Positions 11,616-35,229 of a DNA stretch of 64,000 nucleotides are shown in pieces (the first letter of the stretch is position 1; the number at the start of each line of letters is the position of its first letter). The notes beneath the pieces were generated by a model that worked only from the letters and a program-made list of their open reading frames with translations, did not search any database and had not been told where the DNA came from. This DNA comes from Meghimatium bilineatum (Eukaryota > Mollusca > Gastropoda > Stylommatophora > Philomycidae), in the NCBI GenBank assembly GCA_034231615.1, contig CM067309.1, forward strand, positions 35,550,533 through 35,614,532. Direction: 5' to 3'. The translations under genes were made by a program, and so were the position numbers.

Positions 11616-12140
11616 AAACACTAACTTCTACTACTACTACTTTCACTACTATTATTGCTACCACTGCTACGTTCACTACTATTATTGCTACTACTGCTAC
11701 GTTCACTACTTTTATTGCTACTACTGCTACTTTCACTACCATTATTGCTACTACTGCTACTTTCACTACTATTATTGCTACTTTCACTACCATTATTGCT
11801 ACTACTGCTACGTTCACTACTATTATTGCTACTTTCACTACTATTATTGCTACTACTGCTACTTTCACTACTATTATTGCTACTTTCACTACCATTATTG
11901 CTACTACTGCTACTTTCACTACTATTATTGCTACTTTCACTACCATTATTGCTACTACTGCTACTTTCCCTACTATTATTGCTACTACTGCTACTTTCAC
12001 TACTATTATTGCTACTACTGCTACTTTCACTACTATTATTGATACTACTGCTACTTTCACTACTATTATTGCTACTACTGTTACTTTCACTACTATTATT
12101 GCTACTACTGCTACTTTCACTACTATTATTGCTACTAATT
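11616..12140. repeat. TAC/ATT minisatellite (18- and 30-bp units)
   Basis: Alternating units built from ACTACTATTATTGCTACT and GCTACTTTC, mixing 18-bp and 30-bp spacing. The units stay in triplet register, which leaves frames open on both strands without coding meaning. Confidence 0.9.
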
Positions 12141-12671
12141 CCTAATACATCTGTTAATATTATTAATTACTACTACTACTACAATTGCTAATTATTACCA
12201 CTACTACAGTAATTTGCGTTTTGTATAATTCCTTATATGTCAGATTTAGAAACTATCATGCTATGGAAACTGTAACATCTGTTAATGTATGACCTATTTG
12301 AGATATGGAACACGACGTTTGTTAATGAAAGTGTAAAGTTAGTTTTGTTAAATTTACGTCAGCACTTTTTGCGCACAATATAAACATTTTCTTGAATATT
12401 GTTGGTGTTTTAGTTGTATTAATAAAAAAACAATATTTATTGTTAATGTTGAAAAAAAACGAACACTTGGTGTTTGAATGGGTAAAATATGGGAGAAGTG
12501 CCTACATTCAATTTTTTAAATATTATGCGCAGTTTCATTCTAACTTTGTTATAGTATGCGCAGCTTTCGTGTCGTCACTTAAATTACGTCACTGGCAGAC
12601 CATATTGTCAGAAAAAATGTAATGGCTAATTTATAAAATGGCCATTTAATCGGATGCTATATAAAAAAAAT

Positions 12672-12808
12672 AGTCGTTAGGACTGCTGCCAGATGCATCG
12701 ATCTGCACGATACACACTGAAATCTCTCTCCCTCCATTATCTCCCGCGGGGAGGGGGTCTCAGTGCGTAGCGCGCAAATTGATGTTTACGGCAGCAGTCC
12801 TAGCGACT
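12672..12808. mobile_element. Short MITE with 19-bp TIRs
   Basis: AGTCGTTAGGACTGCTGCC at the left and its near-perfect reverse complement GGCAGCAGTCCTAGCGACT at the right enclose about 100 noncoding bases. The element is 137 bp long. The rest of 12200-12970 is AT-rich and otherwise empty. Confidence 0.7.
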
Positions 12809-12970
12809 GTAAAATGTGTTTTGTCCATATTTATGCTTACACTGCTCATCTGCCCCAGTTTCGTTTTTCGCAACATTCTAACTTTTAAATATGGTACTAT
12901 TATTTTGTATTCCGTTAAATAATGTAGCCACTTCTCATAGTATTGTATTTTTTAATATAAATAACAACAA

Positions 12971-13120
12971 AGACGGATGTGTCAGGCTACTGCAAATAAA
13001 ACGGAGGCGCAGCGCATTTTCATTCTCTCGACTACATCCTACTTTAAATGTAGTAAGACAATTATCCTGCTACAAGATAGATCCAGCAGGAGTTTGAGAA
13101 TGAACGCTGAAGAAGAAGAA
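12971..13120 (+). mobile_element. SINE-S copy
   Basis: Starts AGACGGATGTGTCAGGC, carries CTACATCCTACTTTAAATG and ends GAGTTTGAGAATGAACGCTG with GAA repeats. Its last 80 bp and the next 75 bp downstream recur inverted at 16555-16710. It lies just upstream of the Rab-like gene. Confidence 0.8.
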
Positions 13121-13387
13121 TTTAAATTGCACGATTTTTAATTATGAAGATTTGTTTCTCATTAACTTAGAATAGGTATTTGTGCGAGAAGTTTTATAGA
13201 TACAGCTTTTGTAAGAGCGACCATGCTTAGTTCTAACAGTAAAGAAACGGTCACGGTCTATAAAGATATACGATAGTTCTTGCAGTACAAAAGCTTTCAA
13301 AGTTTGTCTAAGTGTAAGAAAATATGCGACAGTTCTCGCAGTACAGACAAACTAAACTTTCATCTTGCAAACAACTATATGTTCAAA

Positions 13388-24882
<11,495 letters not shown>

Positions 24883-24986
24883 GTGGCTATTTATGTTATA
24901 AACATGAGCAGGTCAGATCTAACTGCAGGGGCACAGGATAAGCTTTTACAAGAGATCTATTTCATCTAACATTCAAAGCGGATATG

Positions 24987-25036
24987 GCACAATTACACAG
25001 AGTTCAATTCCCGTCAGCTGTAACAATTACACAATA
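24987..25036 (+). repeat. Solo arm of the inverted-repeat element
   Basis: GTTCAATTCCCGTCAGCTGT matches the outer ends of the inverted-repeat element at 25971-26471. It includes a B-box-like GTTCAATTCC. Confidence 0.5.
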
Positions 25037-25069
25037 CGATTATAATAGTGTTTCTTCATACCATCGTTA

Positions 25070-25262
25070 TAAGAGGCACGGCGTTATATCACGCGACATA
25101 TTCTTTCCAGAACGTTGTCTTCGTCGTGGATACTCTGAACGCCTCTCTGTTCCGGGCAAGCAGGCCTGCATTGACCAGAGACATGTGCATACGTTCTTCG
25201 ATGTCGCTGGTCCATCGTCTTCTTGGTCTTCCTCTTCTTCTCTGGGCTTACACTCTGCCCGC
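25070..25262 (-). mobile_element. LINE ORF2 C-terminal fragment (epsilon)
   Basis: The minus strand reads GRPRRRWTSDIEERMHMSLV, NAGLLARNREAFRVSTTK and TTFWKEYVA to a stop. Same family ending as 21776-22300, 28760-28980 and 47567-47665. Confidence 0.78.
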
Positions 25263-25344
25263 TACAATCAGCGTTAAAATGCGTTACGTCAATAAAATCG
25301 CCTCTCATTAGGGGTAGTTTGGATGTAGGATTATCTAATGTTTC

Positions 25345-25440
25345 TCATCTATCAGTGATGTGTGCAAAATACGGACCATGGGCCAAATCCGTTCCACCAT
25401 AACCAATTTTGTTCTGCCCCGCCAAGATGACGTGAAAGTT
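25345..25440 (+). mobile_element. hAT-like terminal fragment
   Basis: CAGTGATGTGTGCAAAATAC then GGGCCAAATCCG resembles the ends of non-autonomous hAT elements. A related end is seen inverted at 47408-47480. There is no second TIR nearby. Confidence 0.4.
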
Positions 25441-25681
25441 TTATATGTGATTGTACCAGAGTTTAGAAAACACTATTTAGAGTTTCAAAGGTTTAAAAAA
25501 AAATTAATTGTGCATTAATTTATTGCAGTCACGTGATGACGTGAATCTATCACAGGTTTACTACCCACAGTGTTCACTCACCGGCTAAAGTGGAAAATGG
25601 GAGTGGTGCTGTTATTTACTCCTATTCCTAATATGGAGAAGAGCGTTGCATTTGAGGCTTATTGTGTTCAGGGTTGTTGCT

Positions 25682-25965
25682 GCGGCAAATGTTCTACATC
25701 GATGTAACAAAGAATGGGAAATCTAGGCTTAGCGGCAAATGTTCTACAATGATGTAACAAAGAATGGGAAATCTAGGTTTAGCGGCAAATGTTCTACATC
25801 GATGTAACAAAGAATGGGAAATCTAGGTTTAGCGGCAAATGTTCTACATCGATGTAACAAAGAATGGAAAATCTAGGTTTAGCGGCAAATGTTCTACATC
25901 GATGTAACAAAGAATGGGAAATCTAGGCTTAGCGGCAAATGTTCTACATCGATGTAAACAATTCT
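25682..25965. repeat. 50-bp tandem minisatellite
   Basis: About 5.7 copies of a 50-bp unit starting GCGGCAAATGTTCTACATCG. A lone diverged unit recurs near 26510-26550, on the far side of the inverted-repeat element, as if that element had split the array. Confidence 0.92.
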
Positions 25966-25970
25966 TACAG

Positions 25971-26471
25971 CTGACGGGAATTGAACAAGGTCCGTTCTAG
26001 CGGCACCGAATCGCCTTGCAGCTCAAGTAAACAGGTTTTATGTACGTGACTAACTTGACATATCGTGATCTTGTCAAGACATGAAAACTGTGTACTCAAT
26101 TCACTGAGAACAGACCAATCAAGACATGGACTATTACAACATCAGCGAACATCCGTACATGTATTTAAGTATCCGCAGGAAACACACACAGAACATTCAT
26201 ATTCGTGCTATAAGGACCTAAAGGCCTTCTTGTAAACATAAATAACATAGAGACAGAACAATGTTGCTTCAAATAATATCTTATACAAGTAAATTCGTAA
26301 ATTCAATTACCACAGGAAGTGTAATTGTGGTCATTTCTTGACAAATCTCGACTAGATCACATCTTTTTTGGGGATGTGGTTGGTAAAGTACGGAAAACCT
26401 GTTTACTTGAGTGTAAATGCGATTCGGTGCCGCTAGAACGGACCTTGTTCAATACCCGTCAGCTGTAAGAG
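25971..26471. mobile_element. Foldback element with about 70-bp inverted arms
   Basis: The left arm (TTCTTACAGCTGACGGG, AACAAGGTCCGTTCTAGCGG, CAAGTAAACAGGTTTT) is the reverse complement of the right arm at 26396-26471. About 356 noncoding bases separate them. The outer ends contain a tRNA-B-box-like GTTCAAT-CCCGTC. Confidence 0.75.
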
Positions 26472-26949
26472 TTATTTTCATCTATCCTCATGCTTCCTAC
26501 TTGAATTTACAATGATGTAGCAAAGAATGGTAAATCTAGGCTTAATTGTATTTTTTTCTTGCCAGGCTCATCTAGGATTAGTATTGTTGCCAGAACTGTA
26601 GCTACAACTATGCAGCAGGTTGGGGGGGGGGTGTTTCTTTAACAACCGATTTATTCATTGTTTTTCTAAATATTTATTTTGGTTTACTGTTATGGGTGTG
26701 GACGGTGGTTACTATCTTCTTTGCGTGTTTTATAATCTTATAAGTCATGTTTTGTTTCCCGGAGGGGGTTTGGTCTGATGCTCCCCCATCACCGTATCTA
26801 CAGTCTTGATTGTTGTTACATTTATCTATGTTGTGCTATTCGTTCACGATGTCTTCCCCGTGTCACGTATGACTATGATTTTTTTTATCTTTTCCATGTT
26901 AGCGTATCTTCTCTTTGCTATGTCCGTGTATAATTTATTCCTTGTCATG
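26472..26949. other. No recognisable feature
   Basis: T-rich noncoding DNA with a G run at 26621-26630. Confidence 0.5.
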
Positions 26950-27215
26950 CATGTCTGCAAGTGAATGAATGAGTCTACAAGTGAATGAATGAGTCTACAA
27001 GTGAATGAATGAGTCTACAAGTAAATGAATGAGTCTACAAGTAAATGAATGAGTCTACAAGTAAATGAAATAGTCTACAATTGAATGAATGGGTCTACAG
27101 GTGAATGAATGAGTCTACAAGTGAATGAATGAGTCTACAAGTAAATGAATGAGTCTACAAGTGAATGAATGGGTCTAAAAGTGAATGAATGAGTCTACAA
27201 GTGAATGAATGGGTC
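26950..27215. repeat. 20-bp tandem minisatellite
   Basis: About thirteen copies of GTGAATGAATGAGTCTACAA. Diverged units continue to 27440. Confidence 0.92.
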
Positions 27216-27519
27216 GTCGGTGTTATTATAATTAAAATTTATTATATCGTCCGTGTATAGTTTATTTTTTTTTAAGTCTGTCTACAAGTGGATGAAGGAA
27301 TATACAAGTGAAGTCTGTCTACAAGTGAATAAATGGGTATTCAAGTGAATGAGTGGGAAAACAAGTGAATGAAGGGGTATACAAGTGATGGATATATAGG
27401 TGAATGAATGTGACTACAAGTGAATGAATTGGTCGTCGGTGTATTGTTATAATTAAAAGCTATTACATGGTCCTTATATAATGTTTCCTTGTCATGTATG
27501 TCTATAAGTGAATGAATGG

Positions 27520-27905
27520 CTTGTCGGTGTGTTTCCGGAACCCCAAATGGGAGCAAAGAATAGTAAGACTACTTTCTACGAATGTCATAATAAGGAGATT
27601 GTGGGGTGAAGTCAGTTGTTCCATCCCATATAGAGTCAGTGACCCAGAAGCTATGCTGAAGTCGGATGTATCAGACCGAAAGGTGCATGCATCGACGCAA
27701 AACTGTAAACAATGACAAAACTGTAGTGCTACTCTAGGTAATATAAATACGTTCAGTAGTGTGTCATTGCTTTATGAATGGTCTGGATGCACAATTATCT
27801 GTGGCGAGATTCGAACCCGGTACCTTGGCCGTCAGAGACGCGCCTGTACCACGTTACATCCTGCAAATTTGCTGAAGTTTGAGAACAGACGCAGAAGAAG
27901 AATAA
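27520..27905 (+). mobile_element. SINE-L copy split by a tRNA-like fragment
   Basis: The 5' part (CCAAATGGGAGCAAAGAATA, CATCCCATATAGAGTCAGTG, GAAGTCGGATGTATCAGACC) ends near 27725. The 3' part (TACATCCTGCAAATTTGC, GTTTGAGAACAGACGCAG) resumes at 27862. Confidence 0.72.
27735..27862 (-). mobile_element. tRNA-derived SINE fragment inside SINE-L
   Basis: The minus strand has A-box-like GTGGTACAGGCG and B-box GGGTTCGAATCTCG. It is bounded on both sides by SINE-L sequence. Confidence 0.55.
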
Positions 27906-28159
27906 ATGAATGATTGAATAAATGAAAGAATAAATGAATGAATGAAAGAATGAATGAAGGAATGAATGAATGAGAGATTGCGATAAATTTATCTAAAATG
28001 TGAATAATAAATGTAAGAAAAACGGTTTAAAAATGCAGTTTTACGGTAAATAAATACGTGGAATTGATCTTTACACCACAAGGCCTTTATCAAGAATATG
28101 TCTTACCTTAACTTAAAGCGTGCCTCGGACGCCTAAATTACCAGTTTCTGCTGATTCGC

Positions 28160-28315
28160 CGTCTTCTTCAGCGTTCATTCTCAAGCTCTCACTGGATCTC
28201 TCTTGCAGGAGGAGCTTGGTCCTACTAGATTTCCAGCAGGATGTAGTCCAGAGAATGAAAATACATTGTGGTACCGTTTAAAAAAAAATTACACCAATGG
28301 CACGACACCTCCGTC
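28160..28315 (-). mobile_element. SINE-S copy
   Basis: Minus-strand copy with CTAGTAGGACCAAGCTCC and GAGAGCTTGAGAATGAACG. Upstream, at 28060-28100, a decayed TTGATAAAGGCCTTGTGG may be another Penelope-type core remnant. Confidence 0.75.
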
Positions 28316-28759
28316 AATATATATATAGATAGATATATATAATAGTGTTTGTTTGTTTGTTTGTTTGAGAACGCCAGGAATTGCGAGCGATTAACTCCTA
28401 CTTCCTATGTGCAGTGGGGAGGCTTCTCCGAGCTTTCTTTCATACCCAGGAGGCTTTAGTTTTCTACTTAGTGCAATGCCTATTGAGAGAGCCTTCTACT
28501 CATAGGGGGTACGGAGGTTGAAATAAATAATCTAGCTTCTTCTCCGTTGGGAAACGCTGGCCTATGAGAATAAGAATGGGGGATAAGTACCGATATAGGC
28601 CATGCTATTTGTTTATTAAATATTGTCTCCCTCGTACTGTTAAGGACAACCAAGCGACGAGACATAACCAAGCGCCTTCTGTGGCAGAGAAAATCGAACA
28701 TGGATCAGCAGATTCAGTCACTTCTCGTACCAACTCAACTCCAACGTATGCATGCTTGC

Positions 28760-28980
28760 TTCAGACCGTCTGTCAAGACGAGTAAGGTCATACAGACTGC
28801 GATCAATTGTCACACACTGAAAGACGCGTGGACGATGAAGGAGAGGGACACTTATCAAAGACCACATCAATAGGCACTCACAGAAGCAGGAAGAATAGCT
28901 CAAGATCGGCCGCGGTTTCGAAAGTCTGCGATGACTGCCATATCTTGTCTTGAATATGCTACATGATGATGATGGCGAGA
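28760..28980 (+). mobile_element. LINE ORF2 C-terminal fragment (epsilon-like)
   Basis: Broken plus-strand frame ending ALTEAGRIAQDRPRFRKSAM, TAISCLEYAT, stop, then ATGATGATGATGG. Same architecture as the other ORF2 tails. Confidence 0.7.
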
Positions 28981-29029
28981 CAAATTAATTATAGATCCTT
29001 CTTGTTTACAGTTCCAAAGGATATGGGAT

Positions 29030-29565
29030 CTCCGTGGCGTAGTGGTGAAGCCCTTCGCTGTGTGTTCACGAGGTTACGGGTTCATATCTCGTTCGCAAAG
29101 TTTTGTGTGGATTTTTGGAAGATCCTTTAGATTATCACTTCGCCCGTGTGTTGTCGGGGCCCGAAAGGGGAGCAAAGAATAGCAACACTGTTTACCTTCC
29201 ACGCATGTCGTAAACGGCGACTAAGGAGATTATGGGATGGATTTGGTTGTCCCATTCCATATCGGGTCAGTTACCCAAATCCATGCTGATGTCGGATGTG
29301 CCAGGCCGAAAGGCGCAGATATCGCACCAATACTGTAAACCATGACACAACGCATTCCGTTCTTCGGACTACATCCTGCTAATCTGCAGGAGTTTGAGAA
29401 CGAACGCAGAAGAAGAAGAAGATTATCACTTGAAGCTACGGAGTTACGTGCTACGAGTGGTATTCTCGACAGGCGGCATGCCGCTTTGTTAAAAGGGGCG
29501 GGGTACATATAGCATAACCCGAGTACAATGAAATAAATCCTTGTGAACCCACAATTGAACCCTTC
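29030..29565 (+). mobile_element. tRNA-derived SINE (SINE-T) hosting a SINE-L
   Basis: Head CTCCGTGGCGTAGTGGTG with B-box-like GGGTTCATATC. The body resumes after the insertion with GAAGCTACGGAGTTACGTGC and GAGTACAATGAAATAAAT, matching 21519-21775. Confidence 0.75.
29143..29420 (+). mobile_element. SINE-L copy, near full length
   Basis: Inserted in SINE-T. The target duplication AGATTATCACTT occurs on both sides. It starts GCCCGTGTGTTGTCGGGG and ends GAACGCAGAAGAAGAAG. Confidence 0.85.
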
Positions 29566-30253
29566 TATAAGAGAAATCCATTGGAAATTTGAAAAATGAA
29601 CACAAACAGGCAAAGAAATCCAATCCAAAACTTGGAATCCTTAATTGAAATTTGAAATAATTACTGTTGTGCATTAAAAAAATATAAAACAGTATTTTCT
29701 TATAGGGGATGTCTAACAAGTCACTGTGCACTTATTTCGATTTGTGGTGGAACTTCCACGTCATATGAATTGTGAATACTTAGTGCAGATCTGCGAGACG
29801 TCAGTGTCGAGCGATTTTTTTTATATTCATGTACTTATGGAATGCCTTTGTGACATGATGATGATGATGATGGTGGTGGTGACGATGGTGGCGAAGATAA
29901 TGATAATGACGAACACAAGACAGAACGAAGTTGTCGTTTAGGTTGCCTATACGAGGCGATGCAGTGTCACTCCCATCTTCAGATTAATGTTTCTCTGGAA
30001 CATTTTTCTGAAATATGTATTCACTGCGCAAAACTGAAGTCCAATAGGTAAAGCTTGAAACAAGGTAATAAAGTTTTGTACGTTCAAAATAAAGTTCAAA
30101 ACTTTATCACCTTTTTCTGATAAGGTTTCTTTCTAGAACATTTTCTAAAATCTCAAATGACTGTTTTACATAAGATGTGTACAATGCGATAGCTGGAGCT
30201 GGAAAGCCTTCTATTCTGGAAGGAACTTTGCCGTGACTGTTTTGCTCTCCAGA

Positions 30254-30530
30254 GCTGACACAAGGACCTGGACTTAATGCTCTCTATGGAATATTGTAGA
30301 CAGAAGTTGACACAAGGACCTGGACTTAATGCTCTCTATGGAATATTGTAGACAGAAGCTGACACAAGGACCTGGACTTAATGCTCTCTCGGGAATATTG
30401 TAGACAGAAGTTGACACAAGGACCTGGACTTAATGCTCTCTCGGGAATATTGTAGACAGAAGTTGACACAAGGACCTGGACTTAATGCTCTCTCGGGAAT
30501 ATTGTAGACAGAAGCTGACACAAGGATCTG
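30254..30530. repeat. 52-bp tandem minisatellite
   Basis: About 5.3 copies of a 52-bp unit (GACACAAGGACCTGGACTTA, GGAATATTGTAGACAGAAG). The preceding 29566-30253 has a short ATG run (29858-29880) and no gene. Confidence 0.93.
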
Positions 30531-30589
30531 AGATTACTTCTGCTGTAAATATAAAAAAGACACACAAAAGAGAATTTCTGAAATACACA

Positions 30590-30660
30590 CGCATGGTGAC
30601 ATACATTAATATAGAATAGATATAACATTTTATAATTTTCAATTTTAGCATTTTTTGGGT
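30590..30660 (-). mobile_element. LINE alpha short fragment
   Basis: The minus strand reads KLKIIKCYIYSILMYVT, the start of the C-terminal domain seen at 36919-37366. Confidence 0.65.
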
Positions 30661-31094
30661 GTGATTTGTTTATATTTTCCTCATGTTACTGAAAGTACTT
30701 TTAGTCATTTCTAATCCCCTTTTGGCTTCTATTTTACACCCACCATCATTTGTGATTATATGTGATTTGCACAAGAACTTCTGAAAATTAGAAAATACAT
30801 TAAAGATCGGAATAACATCAAGTCACAGAGCACAAGTACCAATCTGCCATAAAACAAAACAGCAACAGTTAAGGACTAAAATGGTTCAGGTGTTGTAGCA
30901 TGTCATCTATACAATTATAGACCCCCTCTGAGTAGAAAGGTTCCTTCAATAGGCATTGAACTAAGTCGAAAGTTAAAGTCGCCTTGGTATGACAGAAAGC
31001 TCTGAAAAACCACCACACTGCACAGAGGAAGTAAACGTTAATCACTCGCATTTCCTGGCGTTCTCAAACAAACAAATAATATTATATATATATA

Positions 31095-31905
<811 letters not shown>

Positions 31906-32384
31906 ATAGACGCAAGTCGGCGAGTAATTCGTTTCAAAGATGTCCTTGCCGGGTGATGAAATTCTATTCTGAGTGAACGCAAGCGGGTTCATCGATTGAT
32001 TTCCGCCACCGATCACTGCCGGTTAAGAAGCTGCAGACGATAGGCAGAAATGAGCCAGAAGAATAATTCTTATATATAAACGTATTTAAGGAGTCAGGAC
32101 AACCCAGAAAAAATATGAAGTTTTGAGCCACAGTGACATTTAACCTTTAACCTTTGACATATCAGGACTGACTCGGAACACATTTGAACGATAGTGGAAC
32201 TGTAATGAACTCTCACCACGCAATTTTAGGAAACGTGTATTCTGTTTTAGTTCTGTTGTAGTATTAGATTATTTCCCTTTCAGTACTCTCCATTTTTGTG
32301 AAATCATTTTTCTTTATACATCTGCGGAGTTGTCGATTGTCTATTCCCAAGGTGGGGTGGGGGGGGGGGATTGGGTGGGAGATA
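31906..32384. other. No recognisable feature
   Basis: Noncoding with a G run at 32347-32360. Confidence 0.5.
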
Positions 32385-32760
32385 ATGGTCAGAACATCCA
32401 CACTTGCCGTTAAGCGTAGAGGTGGTGACTGGGAGCTTTAGTTGTCTATAAAAGGCCAGATTTTTCGCCTTGACTGTGTTTAATCCATATTTGTTCAGGG
32501 TTGTCTTGATGTTTTCTATCCATCTTGTTCTATGTTTTCATCTGGCCTTGTATTGGAATCTTCTTATGTTATATGTTCTTGTTGGTAACTGGTTTTGGTT
32601 CATTCTCATAAGGTGTCGAAACCATTTTATTTGTTGTTTCTCTATCTCTCATGTGCATGATCTGATACCTTTTTTTTCTCCTGATTTCATCATTTCTCAT
32701 TTTGTCTAGTTTGGTTAGTGTTGAAACTTTTCTCAGTCATTTCATCTCACGTGTTGTAAA
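32385..32760 (-). mobile_element. LINE ORF2 C-terminal fragment (eta)
   Basis: Minus-strand pieces: EKQQIKWFRHLMRMNQNQLP, HRTRWIENIKTTLNKYGLN and AKNLAFYRQLKLPVTTSTLN. Stops interrupt it. The W-F-x-H-L-x-R-M block is the usual GH-containing motif near LINE C termini. Confidence 0.72.
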
Positions 32761-33004
32761 TTTTCCCTGCTCGGATGCTGTTTTATCTGCTGAGTTATCT
32801 GTGTTTTAATCACACGCAATTACAAGCAATATATCTCTTATTTTTTAGGGGAAACTTGCGGGTCCGGGGTGAGGTGGATTCCAGATGTTTTTTTTTCATA
32901 CTCAGAATACTTCTGCTCTAAGCGGTGTATTGATGATGTCTCTCCTTCGCATGCGAAGATAAGTATGGGATTTTAAAAAAGTCAAATTTGGTTTTATGGT
33001 TTGG

Positions 33005-33800
33005 GAATTCTCAGATGTTTGTGAGTCCTCAGATGTTTGTGAGTCCTCAGATGTTTGTTGAGTTCTCAGATATTTGTGAGTACTCAGATGTTTGTGAATC
33101 CTTAGATATTTGTGAATCCTCAGATATTTGTGAGTCCTCATATGTTTGTGAGCCCTCATATGTTTGTGAGTCCTCAGATTAGTTGTGGGTCCTCGCCCGT
33201 GTGTTACCGAGACTCTAAAGGGGAGCAAGGAATAGCAACACTGTTTATCTTCCATGCATGTCGTGAGAGGCGACTAAGGAGGTTATGGGATGGAGTTGGC
33301 TGTCCCATCCCATATAGGGTCAGTGACCCAAAGCCATGCTGAAGTCGGATGTGTCAGCCCGAAAGGCGCAGATATCGCATCAATGCTGTAAACCATGACA
33401 CAACGCAGTAATTTCTCCGGACTACATCCTGCTAATCTGCAGGAGTTTGAGAACGAACGGAGAAAAAGAAGTTGTGAGTCCTCAGATGTTTGTGAGTCCT
33501 CAGATGTTTGTGAGTCCTCAGATGTTTGTGACTCCTCAGATGTTTGTGAGTCCTCAGATATTTGTGAGTCCTCAGATGTTTGTGACTCCTCAGATGTTTG
33601 TGAGTCCTCAGATGTTTGTGAGTCCTCAGATATTTGTGAGTCCTCAGATGTTTGTGACTCCTCAGATGTTTGTGAGTCCTCAGATGTTTGTGAGTCCTCA
33701 GATATTTGTGACTCCTCAGATGTTTGTGACTCCTCAGATGTTTGTGACTCCTCAGATGTTTGTGACTCCTCAGATGTTTGTGAGTCCTCAGATGGCTCGA
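33005..33800. repeat. 18-bp minisatellite split by SINE-L
   Basis: Units TCCTCAGATGTTTGTGAG at 33005-33195 and 33476-33800, with TATTTG and GACTCC variants. The 155- and 118-codon frames are repeat translations. Confidence 0.94.
33196..33470 (+). mobile_element. SINE-L copy inside the 18-bp minisatellite
   Basis: Starts GCCCGTGTGTTACCGAG and ends CGGAGAAAAAGAA. Flanked by AGTTGTGGGTCCTC and AGTTGTGAGTCCTC, a target duplication that differs from the ordinary unit (TTTGTG). Confidence 0.87.
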
Positions 33801-34179
33801 TGAGTCAAATCCGGGCTCTAAAAGTCATGTTGAAATATGATGAGAAATGTTATAGTTCTTGAGATGATGGAAAACAACAGTCTGATCTCTTTTTTTTCAC
33901 TTTTGTCTCTTTCAATTCGCCTGCGGTGTTCTTCTCTATTATAAACTTGTTAAAACCCGCATCGTTCCAATCATGCCAGGCCTGTCAACGGCATACAATC
34001 CTTTTGTATCTTTAAAAAACGACAAAAGTTGACACCTGTCAACAAAAAGTTTTTTTTTTTATATACTAACTAAATTGTGTGAATTGGAAAAATGTTTTAA
34101 AAAAATGTACAAAATATGTCCTTCTCCCGGCCACTTTTTATGCAAATTTTTTTTTTTATTAGGAAAGAGGATAAATTGT

Positions 34180-34665
34180 TATTTGGCATAATGAAGCAAG
34201 AGTGGGACCTGTATTCTTGGCAAGTTATTGACATAATCAAGCAGGAGTGGCCTCTATATTCTTGACAGGTTGTTGACATTATCAAGCAGAAGTGGGCCCT
34301 GTATTCTTGACAAACTGTTCACATAATCAAGCAGGAGTGGGCCCTATATTCTTGACATAATCAAGTTGGAGTGGGCCCTGTATTCTTGGCAAGTTGTTGA
34401 CATAATCAAGCAGGAGTGGGCCCTGTAAACTTGACAAGCTGTTAATATAGTCAGGCAGGAGAGGGTCCTGTATTCTTGACAAGCTGTTGACATAATCAAG
34501 CAGGAGTGGGCTCAGTATTCTTGACAAGCTGTTGACATAATCAAGCAGGAGTGGGCTCAGTATTCTTGACAAGCTGTTGACATAATCAAGCAGGAGTGGG
34601 CTCAGTATTCTTGACAAGCTGTTGACAGAATCAAGCAGGAGTGGGCCCTGTATTATTGACAAGTT
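34180..34665. repeat. 45-bp minisatellite
   Basis: About eleven copies of a 45-bp unit (CATAATCAAGCAGGAGTGGG, TATTCTTGACAAGCTGTTGA). The minus frame reads a 15-residue LLLDYVNSLSRI-type repeat with no gene features. Confidence 0.93.
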
Positions 34666-35229
34666 GTTGACAAGTTGAAAGGAAAGAGGGGTCAAAAATT
34701 GAAAACAAACATAAAAAGATAAATGTTGACGCAAATTATGGACATCCTCTATATGACACTTCATAAACTGCGTATGACGTGAAACACAGATAACAGATCT
34801 AAAAATAGTCACAATCACAACAGGATACCATAAGCTACCGATGTGAAATACGAAAATGAATGACGTCATATATAGCTTCAAAAAGATTGGCCGATGGCGA
34901 AGAAAGTTCTTTGGTTCCTGGTATCCGTTTTAGGAGAAATGCATTCATAATTTTTAAACTGGGCATTTTTTCCCCGATTGATTCTATTTGACGAGTCTGT
35001 GGGGCATATTGAAAGAGGTCAAATATTCAATAAGGAAAATAGAATCGGTCTAGGCAACTAGACTTGGGGGAAAAAAAAATCAAATCTAGTCTATTTAATG
35101 AGTTAAAGAAAGAATAGATTTCATGGAGAAGATGTTAACAGCGGGATGGAAGATTTTACAAGAAAGAAACGTGTAGAAGATAAACATAGGAAAGAAGATA
35201 GAAACAAGGAGAGAAGAATCATTTACTGT
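34666..35229. other. No recognisable feature
   Basis: Noncoding and AT-rich; nothing assigned. Confidence 0.5.

Noticed and set aside
11605-12191. Poly-Leu and Val-Val-Ala frames of 171-178 codons
   Set aside because: Repeat translation of a trinucleotide-based array; both strands are open for the same reason.
13280-13387. Longer N terminus for the Rab-like protein
   Set aside because: The frame is open to 13280 but that codon is TTG. The first in-frame ATG is 13379, with poor context, and Rab proteins usually start close to the P-loop.
27795-27862. Possible tRNA gene (minus strand B box GGTTCGAATC)
   Set aside because: No acceptor or anticodon stem can be paired, and it lies inside a SINE; it is a SINE head.
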